Positions 18,249 to 25,651 are shown, numbered from the stretch's first letter. The stretch is DNA of 33,040 bases from Pseudomonadota bacterium (GCA_027485595.1 JAIXQT010000177.1:1-33040); one strand, 5' to 3'. Program-made: numbers and translations. Notes: generated by a model from the letters alone, not told the origin.

Positions 18249-19451
18249 CTATACCGCCTGGGACGGTAACCCCGCATCGTTCAAATGTTTCACGACCTGC
18301 GCCCCATGCGCGCGGTCTCGCACCTCAACAACTACGGTTACATCGACATATCCCGGAAGTCGGGCATAAAACCGATCATGTGCGACCTGAAGGACGTTTC
18401 CTCCCTGATCGGCGATAATTCCTGTAATCTGATGCAACATGCCGGGACGATCGGGCAACGACACGTTGACACGCAATAACCGTCCCCGTTCGCACATATC
18501 CTGCTCAATCAATCGCGAGAGGAGGTTGTTATCAATATTACTGCCGCAGACGAATACCACCGGTTTCTTGCATCTATCCGGGAGATGCCCGTCCATCACC
18601 GCCGCTAATGCAGCGGCACCGGCGCCTTCAACGACCGTACGTTCGTGCTCTAAGAGCATCATAATGGCATGAGCGATCGACGTTTCGGGAGCCGCGACGA
18701 CCTTATCAACGAACCGCTCAATAAGAGGCCCCGTAACTTTACCAATCTGCTTCACCGCGATACCGTCGGCGATCGTCATCGGAGCAAAGCCAGGCTTATA
18801 TGCGTCGGGGTTCTCACGTATTCGTTGCGCCCACTCAGACATCACCCCGAGCACAAAGATATCAGGGCGCTTCTGCTTGAGGGTCGCGGCGACACCTGCC
18901 GCGTATCCACCACCGCCGATCGGAATGACGATAGAGTCAAAATCTGAAACCTGGTGGAGCACCTCCAGCGCCCCTACCCCGTGCCCCTGCACGATGTGCT
19001 CATGATCAAATGGAGGAACGTAGGTGATGCCACTCTCGCGCGCGAGATTTTGCGCGTACACCATCGCCTCAGCGAGTGAGTTCTGGTACGAAATCTTCGC
19101 GCCGAGCTTTCGGCATCGCTCAATCTTTACCAGTGGCGCGTTCACAGGAACAACGATCTCACATGGAATTCCCAACCGCTGCGAATGATAACTTACGCCG
19201 AGCGCGTGATTACCAGCGCTCGCAGTGCACACCCCTCGCTCTCTGGTAGCAGGATCCAAACTCAACAAAAAGTTGAGCGCACCGCGTTCTTTAAAGGAAC
19301 CGGTACGAAACTTGTTATCCCATTTGATGGTGATGTGCTTGCCGAGCTTTTCTGAGATGGAGGCAGCGTACGAGACCGGCGTCACCGGTAGATGAGCGGC
19401 TAGCCGCTCCTTGGCGACCTCGATCTCCGCGAGGGTTGGAAACGTGCTCAT
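18249..19451 (-). CDS. ilvA: Threonine ammonia-lyase with C-terminal ACT domain
   Basis: The 400-residue product is a fold-type II PLP enzyme that converts threonine to 2-oxobutanoate and ammonia, the first step to isoleucine. The Schiff-base lysine is Lys54 in RTGSFKERGA, SAGNHALGVSY is at about 78-88, and the phosphate-binding glycine loop GGGGYAAG is at 179-186. A single ACT-like regulatory domain follows (about 325-400, VSLPDRPGMLHQITGIIADQGGNV), as in the shorter TdcB/IlvA type. GAGGGT lies 5-6 bases before the ATG at 19451; a GTG at 19475 is less likely. The released enamine is the classic substrate of RidA proteins, one of which is encoded at 4.6 kb. Confidence 0.92.
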   Translation of the reverse strand: MSTFPTLAEIEVAKERLAAHLPVTPVSYAASISEKLGKHITIKWDNKFRTGSFKERGALNFLLSLDPATRERGVCTASAGNHALGVSYHSQRLGIPCEIVVPVNAPLVKIERCRKLGAKISYQNSLAEAMVYAQNLARESGITYVPPFDHEHIVQGHGVGALEVLHQVSDFDSIVIPIGGGGYAAGVAATLKQKRPDIFVLGVMSEWAQRIRENPDAYKPGFAPMTIADGIAVKQIGKVTGPLIERFVDKVVAAPETSIAHAIMMLLEHERTVVEGAGAAALAAVMDGHLPDRCKKPVVFVCGSNIDNNLLSRLIEQDMCERGRLLRVNVSLPDRPGMLHQITGIIADQGGNVLQVAHDRFYARLPGYVDVTVVVEVRDRAHGAQVVKHLNDAGLPSQAV

Positions 19452-19557
19452 ATCTACCCTCAAGGGTACTCCCACCTACGGAGTCCCCGCAACATGAGAT
19501 GGAAAAGGGTGGGGATATGGCGGGGTTGGGGCATGCCTGGCCTCGCCACCCTCCCCC

Positions 19558-20703
19558 ATGACAACCCTACCCCCTTCACGCTACAACTGCCCCGTGGAAA
19601 CATTAGACACAATCATCCTCGGTGGTGGAATCTCCGGACTCGGCGTGGCCCGTGAGGTCGCGTCCGCTGGATACTCAACCCTGGTCCTTGAGGCGGGCAC
19701 ATGTGGCAACGCCACGTCGAACAACACCCTTCGAATCATCCACGGCGGGTTCCGCTACCTTCAGAATTTCGACCTCCCCCGCGTTATCAAATCCTTGAAC
19801 GATCAAAGCACGCTCATACACGAGCTTCCCGATGCGGTACAACCGTTGCCGTGTCTCATGCCCCTTTCACGCTTCGGCATGAAGAGTCGACTCCCCGTCA
19901 CCTGCGCGGCCCTGCTCTACAGCGCCATCATGCGCGCGAACGGCTCTCCGCTCGCCTCTCCGCACATCGTCTCACCTGAAAAGATTCACTCCACCGTAAA
20001 GGCCCTGCGGACAAACGCTCCCTACGGGGCGCTGTGTTGGTACGACGGCGTGATGACCGATCCAGGCGCGGTTACGACCCACCTGACCAACGCAATTACG
20101 TCAACCGGCGGATCAATTAGAGAGAGAACGCCGGTTCAACGTATTGAGGGCGGAAACAAAAGTTTCACGGTCCATACAGCAAGCGGTGAACGCTTCACCG
20201 CGAAATGCGTCGTGAATACCCTCGGCCCCTGGCTCGGCTCCGTCCAGATTCCAGAGCGACTCGCCGGATTCCGCCCTCGTTGGTGCAAAGGGTTCAACCT
20301 CGTCATCAAGCAACAGCTCGACCCAACCTATGGCATAGGGATCCAAAGCGCCGATGGCCGCCTCTTCTTCTGCGTACCCCGAGGAACGGGAACCGCAATC
20401 GGTACATGGTACCTTCCCCACCCCGACATCTCAGTCGCGCCGACGGTGTCTGAACACGAGATAGCGCAGTTCCTGCACGCCTTTAACGCAAGCCTCCCCG
20501 AAGCTGGCATAACCAAACACGATATCGCTCACATCGATGTCGGCATCCTTCCGATGGACCGAACATCACCCGCCGGACCTCAACTCATCGCGCACGAACG
20601 GATTCACGAGTGCGAGGGATATATTGAGGTCATGAGCACCAAGTACACGACCTTTCGCTCGCAGGGGCGGAGGGTGGCGGGTGTTGTTCAAAAGGTTCTT
20701 TAA
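19558..20703 (+). CDS. FAD-dependent oxidoreductase, glycerol-3-phosphate dehydrogenase-like
   Basis: The 381-residue product has an N-terminal dinucleotide fold (IILGGGISGLGVAREVASAGYSTLVLEAG, glycines 22-27, Glu45). The block NNTLRIIHGGFRYLQN at 55-70 closely resembles the FAD-contacting region of GlpD. WYDGVMTDPGAVTTHL and VVNTLGPWLG are typical of the DAO superfamily. It probably oxidises glycerol-3-phosphate or a related hydroxy or amino acid. It is shorter than GlpD (about 500 residues) because the C-terminal domain is missing. No clear ribosome site is visible, and a GTG at 19594 is an alternative start. Confidence 0.85.
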   Translation: MTTLPPSRYNCPVETLDTIILGGGISGLGVAREVASAGYSTLVLEAGTCGNATSNNTLRIIHGGFRYLQNFDLPRVIKSLNDQSTLIHELPDAVQPLPCLMPLSRFGMKSRLPVTCAALLYSAIMRANGSPLASPHIVSPEKIHSTVKALRTNAPYGALCWYDGVMTDPGAVTTHLTNAITSTGGSIRERTPVQRIEGGNKSFTVHTASGERFTAKCVVNTLGPWLGSVQIPERLAGFRPRWCKGFNLVIKQQLDPTYGIGIQSADGRLFFCVPRGTGTAIGTWYLPHPDISVAPTVSEHEIAQFLHAFNASLPEAGITKHDIAHIDVGILPMDRTSPAGPQLIAHERIHECEGYIEVMSTKYTTFRSQGRRVAGVVQKVL

Positions 20704-20719
20704 TCCCAACCCGGCACCC

Positions 20720-20812
20720 GGGAGGGCGACCATTCCTGGTCGCCGAAACATCGAATATCGCAAACGACCGTCCGCATATACGAACACGGCGACCAAGAAT
20801 GGTCGCCCCATC
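20720..20812. repeat. Family B palindromic element, copy B3
   Basis: Arms at 20720-20745 (GGGAGGGCGACCATTCC...) and 20787-20812 flank a 41-base centre, total 93 bp as in B2. The left arm is the exact reverse complement of the right arm of B2. The centre, reversed, shares GGTCGTTTGCGAT with B2, so the whole element, not only the arms, is conserved. It begins 17 bases after the FAD oxidoreductase stop. Confidence 0.72.
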
Positions 20813-20929
20813 CTGCCCCGTCGCAACCACTATCCCCTCACCTTCCCCCTAGCCCTCCCCGCGATTCCATCCTAATCTCTACGCACTAACCTCGCCCGCT
20901 CAACGCGGTGCCTTTTTTTGATTATACCT

Positions 20930-21553
20930 ATGCGTTCATCAATCATCCGCTTCGGAATCATCGCCGCTCTTACGCTCACAACCCTCACCGCGTGTGAATA
21001 CGAGTTCAAAGACCAACCAGCGAAGGGAGAGAAAGAGGTTCCTGTAGATGAGGAGGAAAACGCCCCCGAAGAGAAGCAAGCTGAGCAAAAACGTGACGCT
21101 CCAAAGCCGATGGGCACCATCGCTCCAGGAAAGCCATACCAGGGCGCGACATCACTTCCAGCGGACGCTAAGCGGCTGGATATCCTAAACCTCACCGCCT
21201 CAAATCAAGCTACGGCCTCAAGCAACGTCCCGGGTGCGGCCCTCGACAATCTCTTCGACGGTGCCGACGACTCACTCGTGCGAACACCAGAGATCAACCC
21301 GCTCGACACGACACTCACCTTTACCGCCGCCACCAAGGTTAGGGCGATCCGGGTGCGCTCTACCTACTCAGACTTCGCCATCGCGGTACAAGTTGACGGC
21401 GGAGAGCGCATCGTTCTCGATCCGGTCCCTGAAGGAGACTGGGCAACGATCGTATTCCCAACGCCGGTCAACGCCAAGCAGATCCTCGTTCAGACACTGC
21501 GCAAGTCACGCGATAACTTCGTGCATGTGAATGAAATTGAGTTGTATCAGTAG
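20930..21553 (+). CDS. Lipoprotein with discoidin-like (F5/8 type C) domain
   Basis: The 207-residue product has a lipoprotein signal (hydrophobic core FGIIAALTLTTL, lipobox LTAC with Cys22). A charged linker rich in E and K follows (about 24-65). Residues about 85-207 have the pattern of a discoidin or F5/8 C beta-sandwich: ASSNVPGAALDNLFDG near the start, LTFTAATKVRAIRVRS, then WATIVFPTPVNAKQILVQTL, and VHVNEIELYQ as the last strand. Such domains bind carbohydrates or other surface ligands. A TTG four codons upstream is rejected. The gene stands alone at the edge of the accessory region. Confidence 0.75.
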   Translation: MRSSIIRFGIIAALTLTTLTACEYEFKDQPAKGEKEVPVDEEENAPEEKQAEQKRDAPKPMGTIAPGKPYQGATSLPADAKRLDILNLTASNQATASSNVPGAALDNLFDGADDSLVRTPEINPLDTTLTFTAATKVRAIRVRSTYSDFAIAVQVDGGERIVLDPVPEGDWATIVFPTPVNAKQILVQTLRKSRDNFVHVNEIELYQ

Positions 21554-21559
21554 GCAACT

Positions 21560-21591
21560 CCCGCGCGCTTGGTAGAAGCTACGCGCGCGGG
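21560..21591 (+). terminator. GC hairpin after the lipoprotein gene
   Basis: CCCGCGCGC (21560-21568) pairs perfectly with GCGCGCGGG (21583-21591) around a 14-base loop, 7 bases after the stop. No T-run follows, so it may only stabilise the RNA end. Confidence 0.4.
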
Positions 21592-21597
21592 TAAACA

Positions 21598-21633
21598 CCA
21601 CTTCGTTTGGTACAAAGTACTAGCGAATGGGGG
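21598..21633 (+). repeat. Family C hairpin repeat, copy C1
   Basis: The roughly 36-base unit begins CCACTTCGTTTGGTAC, continues with a short centre and ends GTACTAGCGAATGGGGG. CCACTTCG at the start and CGAATGG at the end are near-inverse, and TGGTAC pairs with GTACTA allowing one G:T, so the unit folds into one hairpin. This copy has AAA instead of AGG in the loop. It lies downstream of the cysteine-rich gene. Confidence 0.65.
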
Positions 21634-21687
21634 GGGGCCGAAACGGCGGATTTGGAATGCTGCTGAGTTGAAATAACCTTCGAAGTT

Positions 21688-21724
21688 GGTCTCGGGCGAA
21701 CAAAAAATTCTTTCGCCCGAGACC
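21688..21724 (-). terminator. Perfect 13-bp hairpin after the cysteine-rich gene
   Basis: GGTCTCGGGCGAA and its complement form a perfect 13-base stem (21688-21700 with 21712-21724) around an AT-rich 11-base loop. It starts about 18 bases after the stop codon at 21742. No T-run follows on the minus strand, so a terminator role is likely but not certain. Confidence 0.5.
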
Positions 21725-21741
21725 TTTCCTGCAACGGAGCA

Positions 21742-21993
21742 TCAGCAACGGCCTGAGCCACCGCACGTCCAACACGAAACCTCTACCTGACCTCCTGAAC
21801 AGGAGTAGCAGCTGTTTCGCTTTCGGCCGCCAGAGCAAGAGCCACACGATTGACTCCCATATGGCGCGTTGCGGTTGTATCCACTACCGCCACACTCACC
21901 ACAGGAATCCTCTTTGTATCCCCGTCCCCCGCAGCTTGAGCAGCTTTCGGTCTTTCGACCACGGCCACCGCAAGACCAACAAGTATTAAACAT
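21742..21993 (-). CDS. Small protein of CxxCxGxG knuckles (DnaJ-type zinc-finger repeats)
   Basis: The 83-residue product is almost entirely six cysteine knuckles: CWSCGGRG, CSSCGGRG, CGECGGSG, CGSCSGG, CYSCSGGQ and CWTCGGSG, ending RC. These are the zinc-binding units of the DnaJ central domain, where four knuckles bind two zinc ions and hold unfolded peptides. There is no J domain and no C-terminal chaperone domain here. The ATG at 21993 has AAGGAG about 6 bases upstream, so the longer frame is rejected. It may be a free zinc-binding adaptor or chaperone-like protein; its role is unknown. Family C repeats lie on both sides, and a strong hairpin follows it. Confidence 0.72.
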   Translation of the reverse strand: MFNTCWSCGGRGRKTESCSSCGGRGYKEDSCGECGGSGYNRNAPYGSQSCGSCSGGRKRNSCYSCSGGQVEVSCWTCGGSGRC

Positions 21994-22140
21994 GGAGTTC
22001 TCCTTTCTCTTCGTGCCACGGTCAGAGAAAGTTCGAGGTTCCATCCGAGCCCTCGGACGTATAAAAACCATCGAAAACCTTAATCTTCAGCAGCACTCCA
22101 CATCCGCATGGATGGGACGGAACGCTGTCAAAAGCGAATC

Positions 22141-22277
22141 CTACTCGAATTTCACGTTCGACCGGCCTGAAGGGAAGTCAGCGGTGGTTTCAGAGGTATA
22201 CGGGCGGGCATAAGGCCATGGCTGTTTGCCCAGCCAGGTGAGCTTGATGCCCACTTCGTTTGTTACAGGGTACTAGC
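22141..22277 (-). pseudogene. Short open fragment next to repeat C2
   Basis: The minus frame from inside repeat C2 reads NEVGIKLTWLGKQPWPYA... then ...TTADFPSGRSNVKFE and stops at 22141. The sequence looks protein-like (balanced composition, LTWLGK), vaguely recalling a phrase found in some DNA methyltransferases. No start with a ribosome site is visible, so it may be the remnant of a gene cut by the repeat. The identification is weak. Confidence 0.25.
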
Positions 22278-22286
22278 GAATGGGGG
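22251..22286 (+). repeat. Family C hairpin repeat, copy C2
   Basis: Same 36-base unit as C1, with CCACTTCGTTTGTTAC, AGG in the loop and GTACTAGCGAATGGGGG. It lies between the cysteine-rich gene and the 3' end of the first Fic gene, 80 bases from the latter. Confidence 0.7.
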
Positions 22287-22365
22287 GCTATCGATGAACT
22301 ACCCTCATATGATTCGTTTAGTCTTCCCCAGACGACTTTTCAACACCGCTTCCTCTCGTTCTATA

Positions 22366-23415
22366 TCAGGGCAGGGCATACCAGGTCGCCTTGCCGGTGC
22401 CGTGGCGGACAAGTTGGCCTTGTTCCAGCAATCGTTTGAAATGCTCTTTCAGTGTGCCGCGGCTTGCGCCGGTGGCGCGGATCATGTCGCCGATTGTGAT
22501 ACGGCCGCGCTTGCGCGCGTCGTCGATGATCTGCGCGGCCAGCTCTGGCAACGCGGCCATCATAAATTTTTCACGCTCAACCTTTTCGGCTAGGTGCTTC
22601 ATCTGCTGCTGCAAAGCGCGCATGAAAAAGCTTAGCCAGGGCTGCCAATTCGGGGATTCGGTGCGGATGGTGCTTTGCGTTTGCCGCAAGGCCAGATAGT
22701 AGCCTTCTTTGTTGTTCTCGATCACGGATTCAAGTGATGAATAAGAGACATAAGCATAGCCGGCCTGCAACAATAGCAGGGTGGTGAGTGCGCGGCTCAC
22801 GCGGCCGTTGCCGTCCCGGAAGGGATGGATTTCCAGGAAGGTGACGACGAACACAGCGACGATCAGCAGCGGGTGAATGCGCTTCAGCTCGCGGGCGTCA
22901 TTCAACCATTGCACCAGCTCGGTCATGCGGCGGGGGGTGTCGAACGGCGTGGCCGTCTCGAACACAATGCCGATCATCGTGCCGGCGGCGTCAAAGGCTC
23001 CGACGTCGTTGCGCACGGTCTTGTATTCGCCACGGTGTCGCTCGTCCTTATCGCTGTGGCATAAAAGGTCGCGGTGAAGCTGTTTGATATGGTTTTCGGT
23101 GATAGGAATCTCTTTCCAGGCCTGGAAGATGGTTTCCATCACCTCGGCGTAGCCGGCGACTTCTTGCTCGTCACGGGTCGAGAATTTTTTGATTTCCAGG
23201 TTTGCCAGCAGGCGCTCAACCTCGCGGTCGGTCAGCTTGCTACCCTCGATCCGGGTTGAAGAGCCGATGCTTTCGACGGTGGCGACGTGGCGCAGTGCCT
23301 TCAGGCGCTCAGGCGCAAGGGTGCCAAGGGCGCGCCATGAGCCCTTGAACTCGTCAACCTCAGCAATCAACACCAGCAGCTCCAGCGTGATTTGAATTGT
23401 GTCGGTTTTCAGCAT
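22366..23415 (-). CDS. Fic-domain protein 1 (class II, self-inhibited) with winged helix
   Basis: The 349-residue product has the Fic active site HPFRDGNGR at 197-205, where His197 is the base and Asp/Asn/Arg hold the ATP phosphates. Fic enzymes usually transfer AMP to hydroxyl groups of target proteins. The N-terminal inhibitory motif Sxxx-E-G is present as SSTRIEG (Glu57), which in class II Fic proteins blocks ATP binding until released. The C-terminus (about 295-349, ITIGDMIRATGASRGTLKEHFKRLL) is a winged-helix DNA-binding domain, so it may also act as a regulator. No separate antitoxin is present. The DNA is visibly richer in GC than its neighbours, suggesting transfer. Ribosome site weak. 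Confidence 0.9.
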   Translation of the reverse strand: MLKTDTIQITLELLVLIAEVDEFKGSWRALGTLAPERLKALRHVATVESIGSSTRIEGSKLTDREVERLLANLEIKKFSTRDEQEVAGYAEVMETIFQAWKEIPITENHIKQLHRDLLCHSDKDERHRGEYKTVRNDVGAFDAAGTMIGIVFETATPFDTPRRMTELVQWLNDARELKRIHPLLIVAVFVVTFLEIHPFRDGNGRVSRALTTLLLLQAGYAYVSYSSLESVIENNKEGYYLALRQTQSTIRTESPNWQPWLSFFMRALQQQMKHLAEKVEREKFMMAALPELAAQIIDDARKRGRITIGDMIRATGASRGTLKEHFKRLLEQGQLVRHGTGKATWYALP

Positions 23416-23575
23416 AATTTTTCGCCGTCAACCCCATTTACAGCCATATTCGTCCAAAAGTCCAGCCAGAAATACATCCATATTCGTCCATATGTTTTTT
23501 CGCATCCGTGGCCCAGGGGGAGCCTTTTGGTATTTTAAACTGGTGCAGACACATCAAGCACTCTGGTAACACCTT

Positions 23576-23666
23576 GGTTTTATTACAGGGTAATAGTGGT
23601 ATGGGGTAACGAAGTACCACTTCGTTTGGTCCACTTCGTTTGGTACAGGGTACTAGCGAATGGGGG
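23576..23666 (+). repeat. Family C hairpin repeats, cluster C3 (one decayed, one partial, one full)
   Basis: 23576-23606 is a decayed unit (TTACAGGGTAATAGTGGTA...). 23617-23630 is the first 14 bases of a unit, directly followed by a full unit at 23631-23666. The cluster lies about 160-250 bases upstream of the Fic1 start codon, and the full unit runs straight into element D. Confidence 0.65.
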
Positions 23667-23926
23667 CGTCGTGAGCATTTTGAGAGTTTTGACGAAACGA
23701 GGCGGAGACGACGGAAAAACCGGCCCCGACTTCGCCAAGGCTACGTCGAGGCCTTAGCTAGACGAGGGCTCGCCGAATTTTTAACGGAGGCGAGGGCGTA
23801 TGCACTCAGATACGCTGAGGATTTTTTCGGCGGCTCCAACGAATTTGCCTTGTCCTCCGAAGCCTTGGCGGAGGGGTAAGTCAAACTATCGAAAGGCGCA
23901 GCAGGAAATCATTTTTCACCACCCTG
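23664..23926 (+). repeat. Family D inverted-repeat element, copy 2
   Basis: The left end (GAGCATTTTGAGAGTTTTGAC) and the right end read backwards (GCGCCTTTCGATAGTTTGAC) are imperfect inverted repeats. The inside holds smaller hairpins, for example CCTCCG at 23854-23859 with CGGAGG at 23869-23874, and GCCAAGGC near 23733 with GCCTTAGC. Two blocks match 1-117. A 79-codon frame crosses it but looks like repeat translation, not a gene. The last 18 bases encode the end of the Fic2 protein. Confidence 0.55.
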
Positions 23927-25096
23927 GTAGGTACCGGCCCCAGTCCCCTGTTCAAGCAACATCAAGAGTTCTTTATAAACGTAGAGGCGCTCTTTACCCT
24001 TACCACTCACGTCTTCAACAATGCCGAGCTTATGAAGGTTTTGAAGCGCGGCTCTCGCCGTCGGGATGCTAACGCCAAGGAGCTTGGCAGCCTCTATCGC
24101 CGAAATCATCGCCTTTTTCCTTAACATCTCATGCGTCCGAGTCGTGGTGATTGCGGCACGTTTAAGGGTGGCGATTTTAATCCTATCTGATGCAAACATC
24201 TGGGAAATCTTTTGACTGGTCATCACGACCTGGTCGGCAGTTTCTGCCACTCCTTGCAGAAAGAAATCAAGCCATCCTTCCCAATCTCCCCTCTGGCGTA
24301 CAGCATTCAAGCGCTCGTAGTATTCCTCGCGATTATTTTTAAAGAACAAGCTGAGGTACAACCAAGGTTTCCTCATATCTCCCATGACTATGAGGAAAAA
24401 TGTAATAAGGAGTCGGCCAATACGCCCGTTTCCGTCAAGAAACGGGTGAATCGTTTCAAATTGGACGTGAATGAGTCCGGCATCGATTAGAGAGGAATAC
24501 GGTCGTTCTTCGCGGTGTAGATATTTCTCGAAGTCATCAAGGCACTCCGTTAGCCGATCAGGGGGAGGTGGAACAAACCGAGCATTTCCAGGGCGTGAAC
24601 CACCGATCCAGTTTTGAGAGGTGCGGAATGCCCCGGGTTGCTTATGACTCCCCCGTCCTTTTGAAAGCAAGATTTTGTGCATCTCTCGAATCAATCGCAA
24701 GCTGAGGGGAAAGCCACTCTGAATGCGCCGCAAACCATGCTCGAACGCCGCAACGTAACAGCAGACATCTGCCACGTCATCTATGGGGACGGAAGGAGCT
24801 TCATTACTCTCGTAACGTAATAGGTCAGATAGAGACGATTGCGTGCCTTCGATCTGCGAGGAGAGCACCGCCTCTTTGCGAATATAGTAATAGAGGAACA
24901 AACTGCTGTCTGGCAAAACGTCCGCTGCACCATTCAGCCTTCCTACTGCCATTGAGGCTTTGGCAAGTAGACCCGGAAGGGGAGCCACCAGATCGATAGG
25001 AGGTTGTGGCGGTAGCGGCGGTGGTACAAAGGCCCGGTAGCTTTCGCTCGCAACGCTGGACATGACGTAAGTACCCAGTCGCTTGTTGTTAGTCAT
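23909..25096 (-). CDS. Fic-domain protein 2 (class II, self-inhibited) with winged helix
   Basis: The 395-residue product has the Fic motif HPFLDGNGR at 217-225 and the inhibitory motif SSQIEG at 79-84 (Glu83). A Fic_N-like region lies before the core (about 20-110), and a winged-helix or HTH unit (AIEAAKLLGVSIPTARAALQNLHKLGI) near 335-362, so it may both modify proteins with AMP and bind DNA. AGAAAGG precedes the ATG. A readable promoter with three copies of a 9-base motif lies directly upstream. The final residues QGGEK and the stop lie inside element D, so the original C-terminus may have been replaced. It is not a close duplicate of Fic1; the two share only motifs. Confidence 0.92.
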   Translation of the reverse strand: MTNNKRLGTYVMSSVASESYRAFVPPPLPPQPPIDLVAPLPGLLAKASMAVGRLNGAADVLPDSSLFLYYYIRKEAVLSSQIEGTQSSLSDLLRYESNEAPSVPIDDVADVCCYVAAFEHGLRRIQSGFPLSLRLIREMHKILLSKGRGSHKQPGAFRTSQNWIGGSRPGNARFVPPPPDRLTECLDDFEKYLHREERPYSSLIDAGLIHVQFETIHPFLDGNGRIGRLLITFFLIVMGDMRKPWLYLSLFFKNNREEYYERLNAVRQRGDWEGWLDFFLQGVAETADQVVMTSQKISQMFASDRIKIATLKRAAITTTRTHEMLRKKAMISAIEAAKLLGVSIPTARAALQNLHKLGIVEDVSGKGKERLYVYKELLMLLEQGTGAGTYQGGEK

Positions 25097-25117
25097 AACC
25101 TTTCTTTCCTCTTCACT

Positions 25118-25167
25118 AAAAGAAAGATTAATGCATCAAACTTTCTTTTTCAACCTTCAAAAGAAAG
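25118..25167 (-). promoter_or_regulatory. Fic2 promoter overlapped by a triple 9-bp operator-like motif
   Basis: On the minus strand TTGAAA (25153-25148), exactly 17 bases, then TAATCT (25130-25125) make a good sigma-70 promoter; the start codon at 25096 would be about 22 bases from the RNA start. AAAAGAAAG at 25118-25126 and CTTTCTTTT at 25141-25149 form a perfect inverted repeat over the -10 and spacer, and a third AAAAGAAAG is at 25159-25167. This suits repression by a DNA-binding protein, perhaps Fic2 itself through its winged helix. Confidence 0.55.
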
Positions 25168-25239
25168 ACGCAATCCACCGGCATTTGTTCAGGTGTGTCA
25201 GATAGTTATACTTCCTCCCGTAGAAACGCACCCCTCGTA

Positions 25240-25397
25240 GGGTTGGGTACAGGGTACCAGCCTCGTGGGGGGTCCACTTCGTTTGGTACAGGGTACTAGG
25301 GAATGTGGGGCGCCTCAGTGGCCTTTAAAACTACCCGCAAGGTTTGGTACACGGTACTAGTGAAGGAGGTTTGGTACAGGGTACTAGCGAATGGGGG
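25240..25397 (+). repeat. Family C hairpin repeats, cluster C4-C6
   Basis: Units occur at 25240-25271 (decayed, GGTACAGGGTACCAG core), 25273-25309 (nearly full), 25341-25370 (GGTTTGGTACACGGTACTAG...) and 25368-25397 (GGTTTGGTACAGGGTACTAG...). All have the same direction. They lie 145-300 bases upstream of Fic2. The stretch from 25398 to the next gene at 25652 shows nothing else I recognise. Confidence 0.65.
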
Positions 25398-25651
25398 CAA
25401 ACCTTCCGCCAACCGCCAGCCTTCAGAAAAGGGGTCCAATTAGGCGACTGGGCCCACCAGGCCATTCATAATCATCATAGACCTCAAGCCAGAAGAGTGT
25501 GCGCGTGGAAGTGGCTAGCAGGCCATCTCCCCCTGAGGTGCAAGGTTTATAGGCTGTACCAATGGTCGAGGCAACCGATCCCGTGGACTAGCCCATAACG
25601 GCTTGAAGCAACATTGGCGGGCACGTCGTCCCAGGTTCCATGGAGAAATGT

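Noticed and set aside
20901-20920. CCGC/GCGG stem followed by seven T as terminator of the FAD oxidoreductase
   Set aside because: The stem has only four pairs and is about 200 bases after the stop. The T-run lies directly before the lipoprotein start and could equally be promoter DNA.
23640-23879. 79-codon plus-strand frame
   Set aside because: It starts in repeat C3 and runs through element D. The peptide is arginine- and alanine-rich translation of repeats, without a ribosome site.
21598-25397. CRISPR array made from the family C repeats
   Set aside because: Distances between units vary from none to more than a kilobase and hold genes, the units are partly decayed, and there are no cas genes.
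21598-25397. Integron cassette array
   Set aside because: No attC core sites (GTTRRRY) and no integrase are visible. The family C hairpin is much shorter than attC. Only the cassette-like layout remains, reported as a finding.
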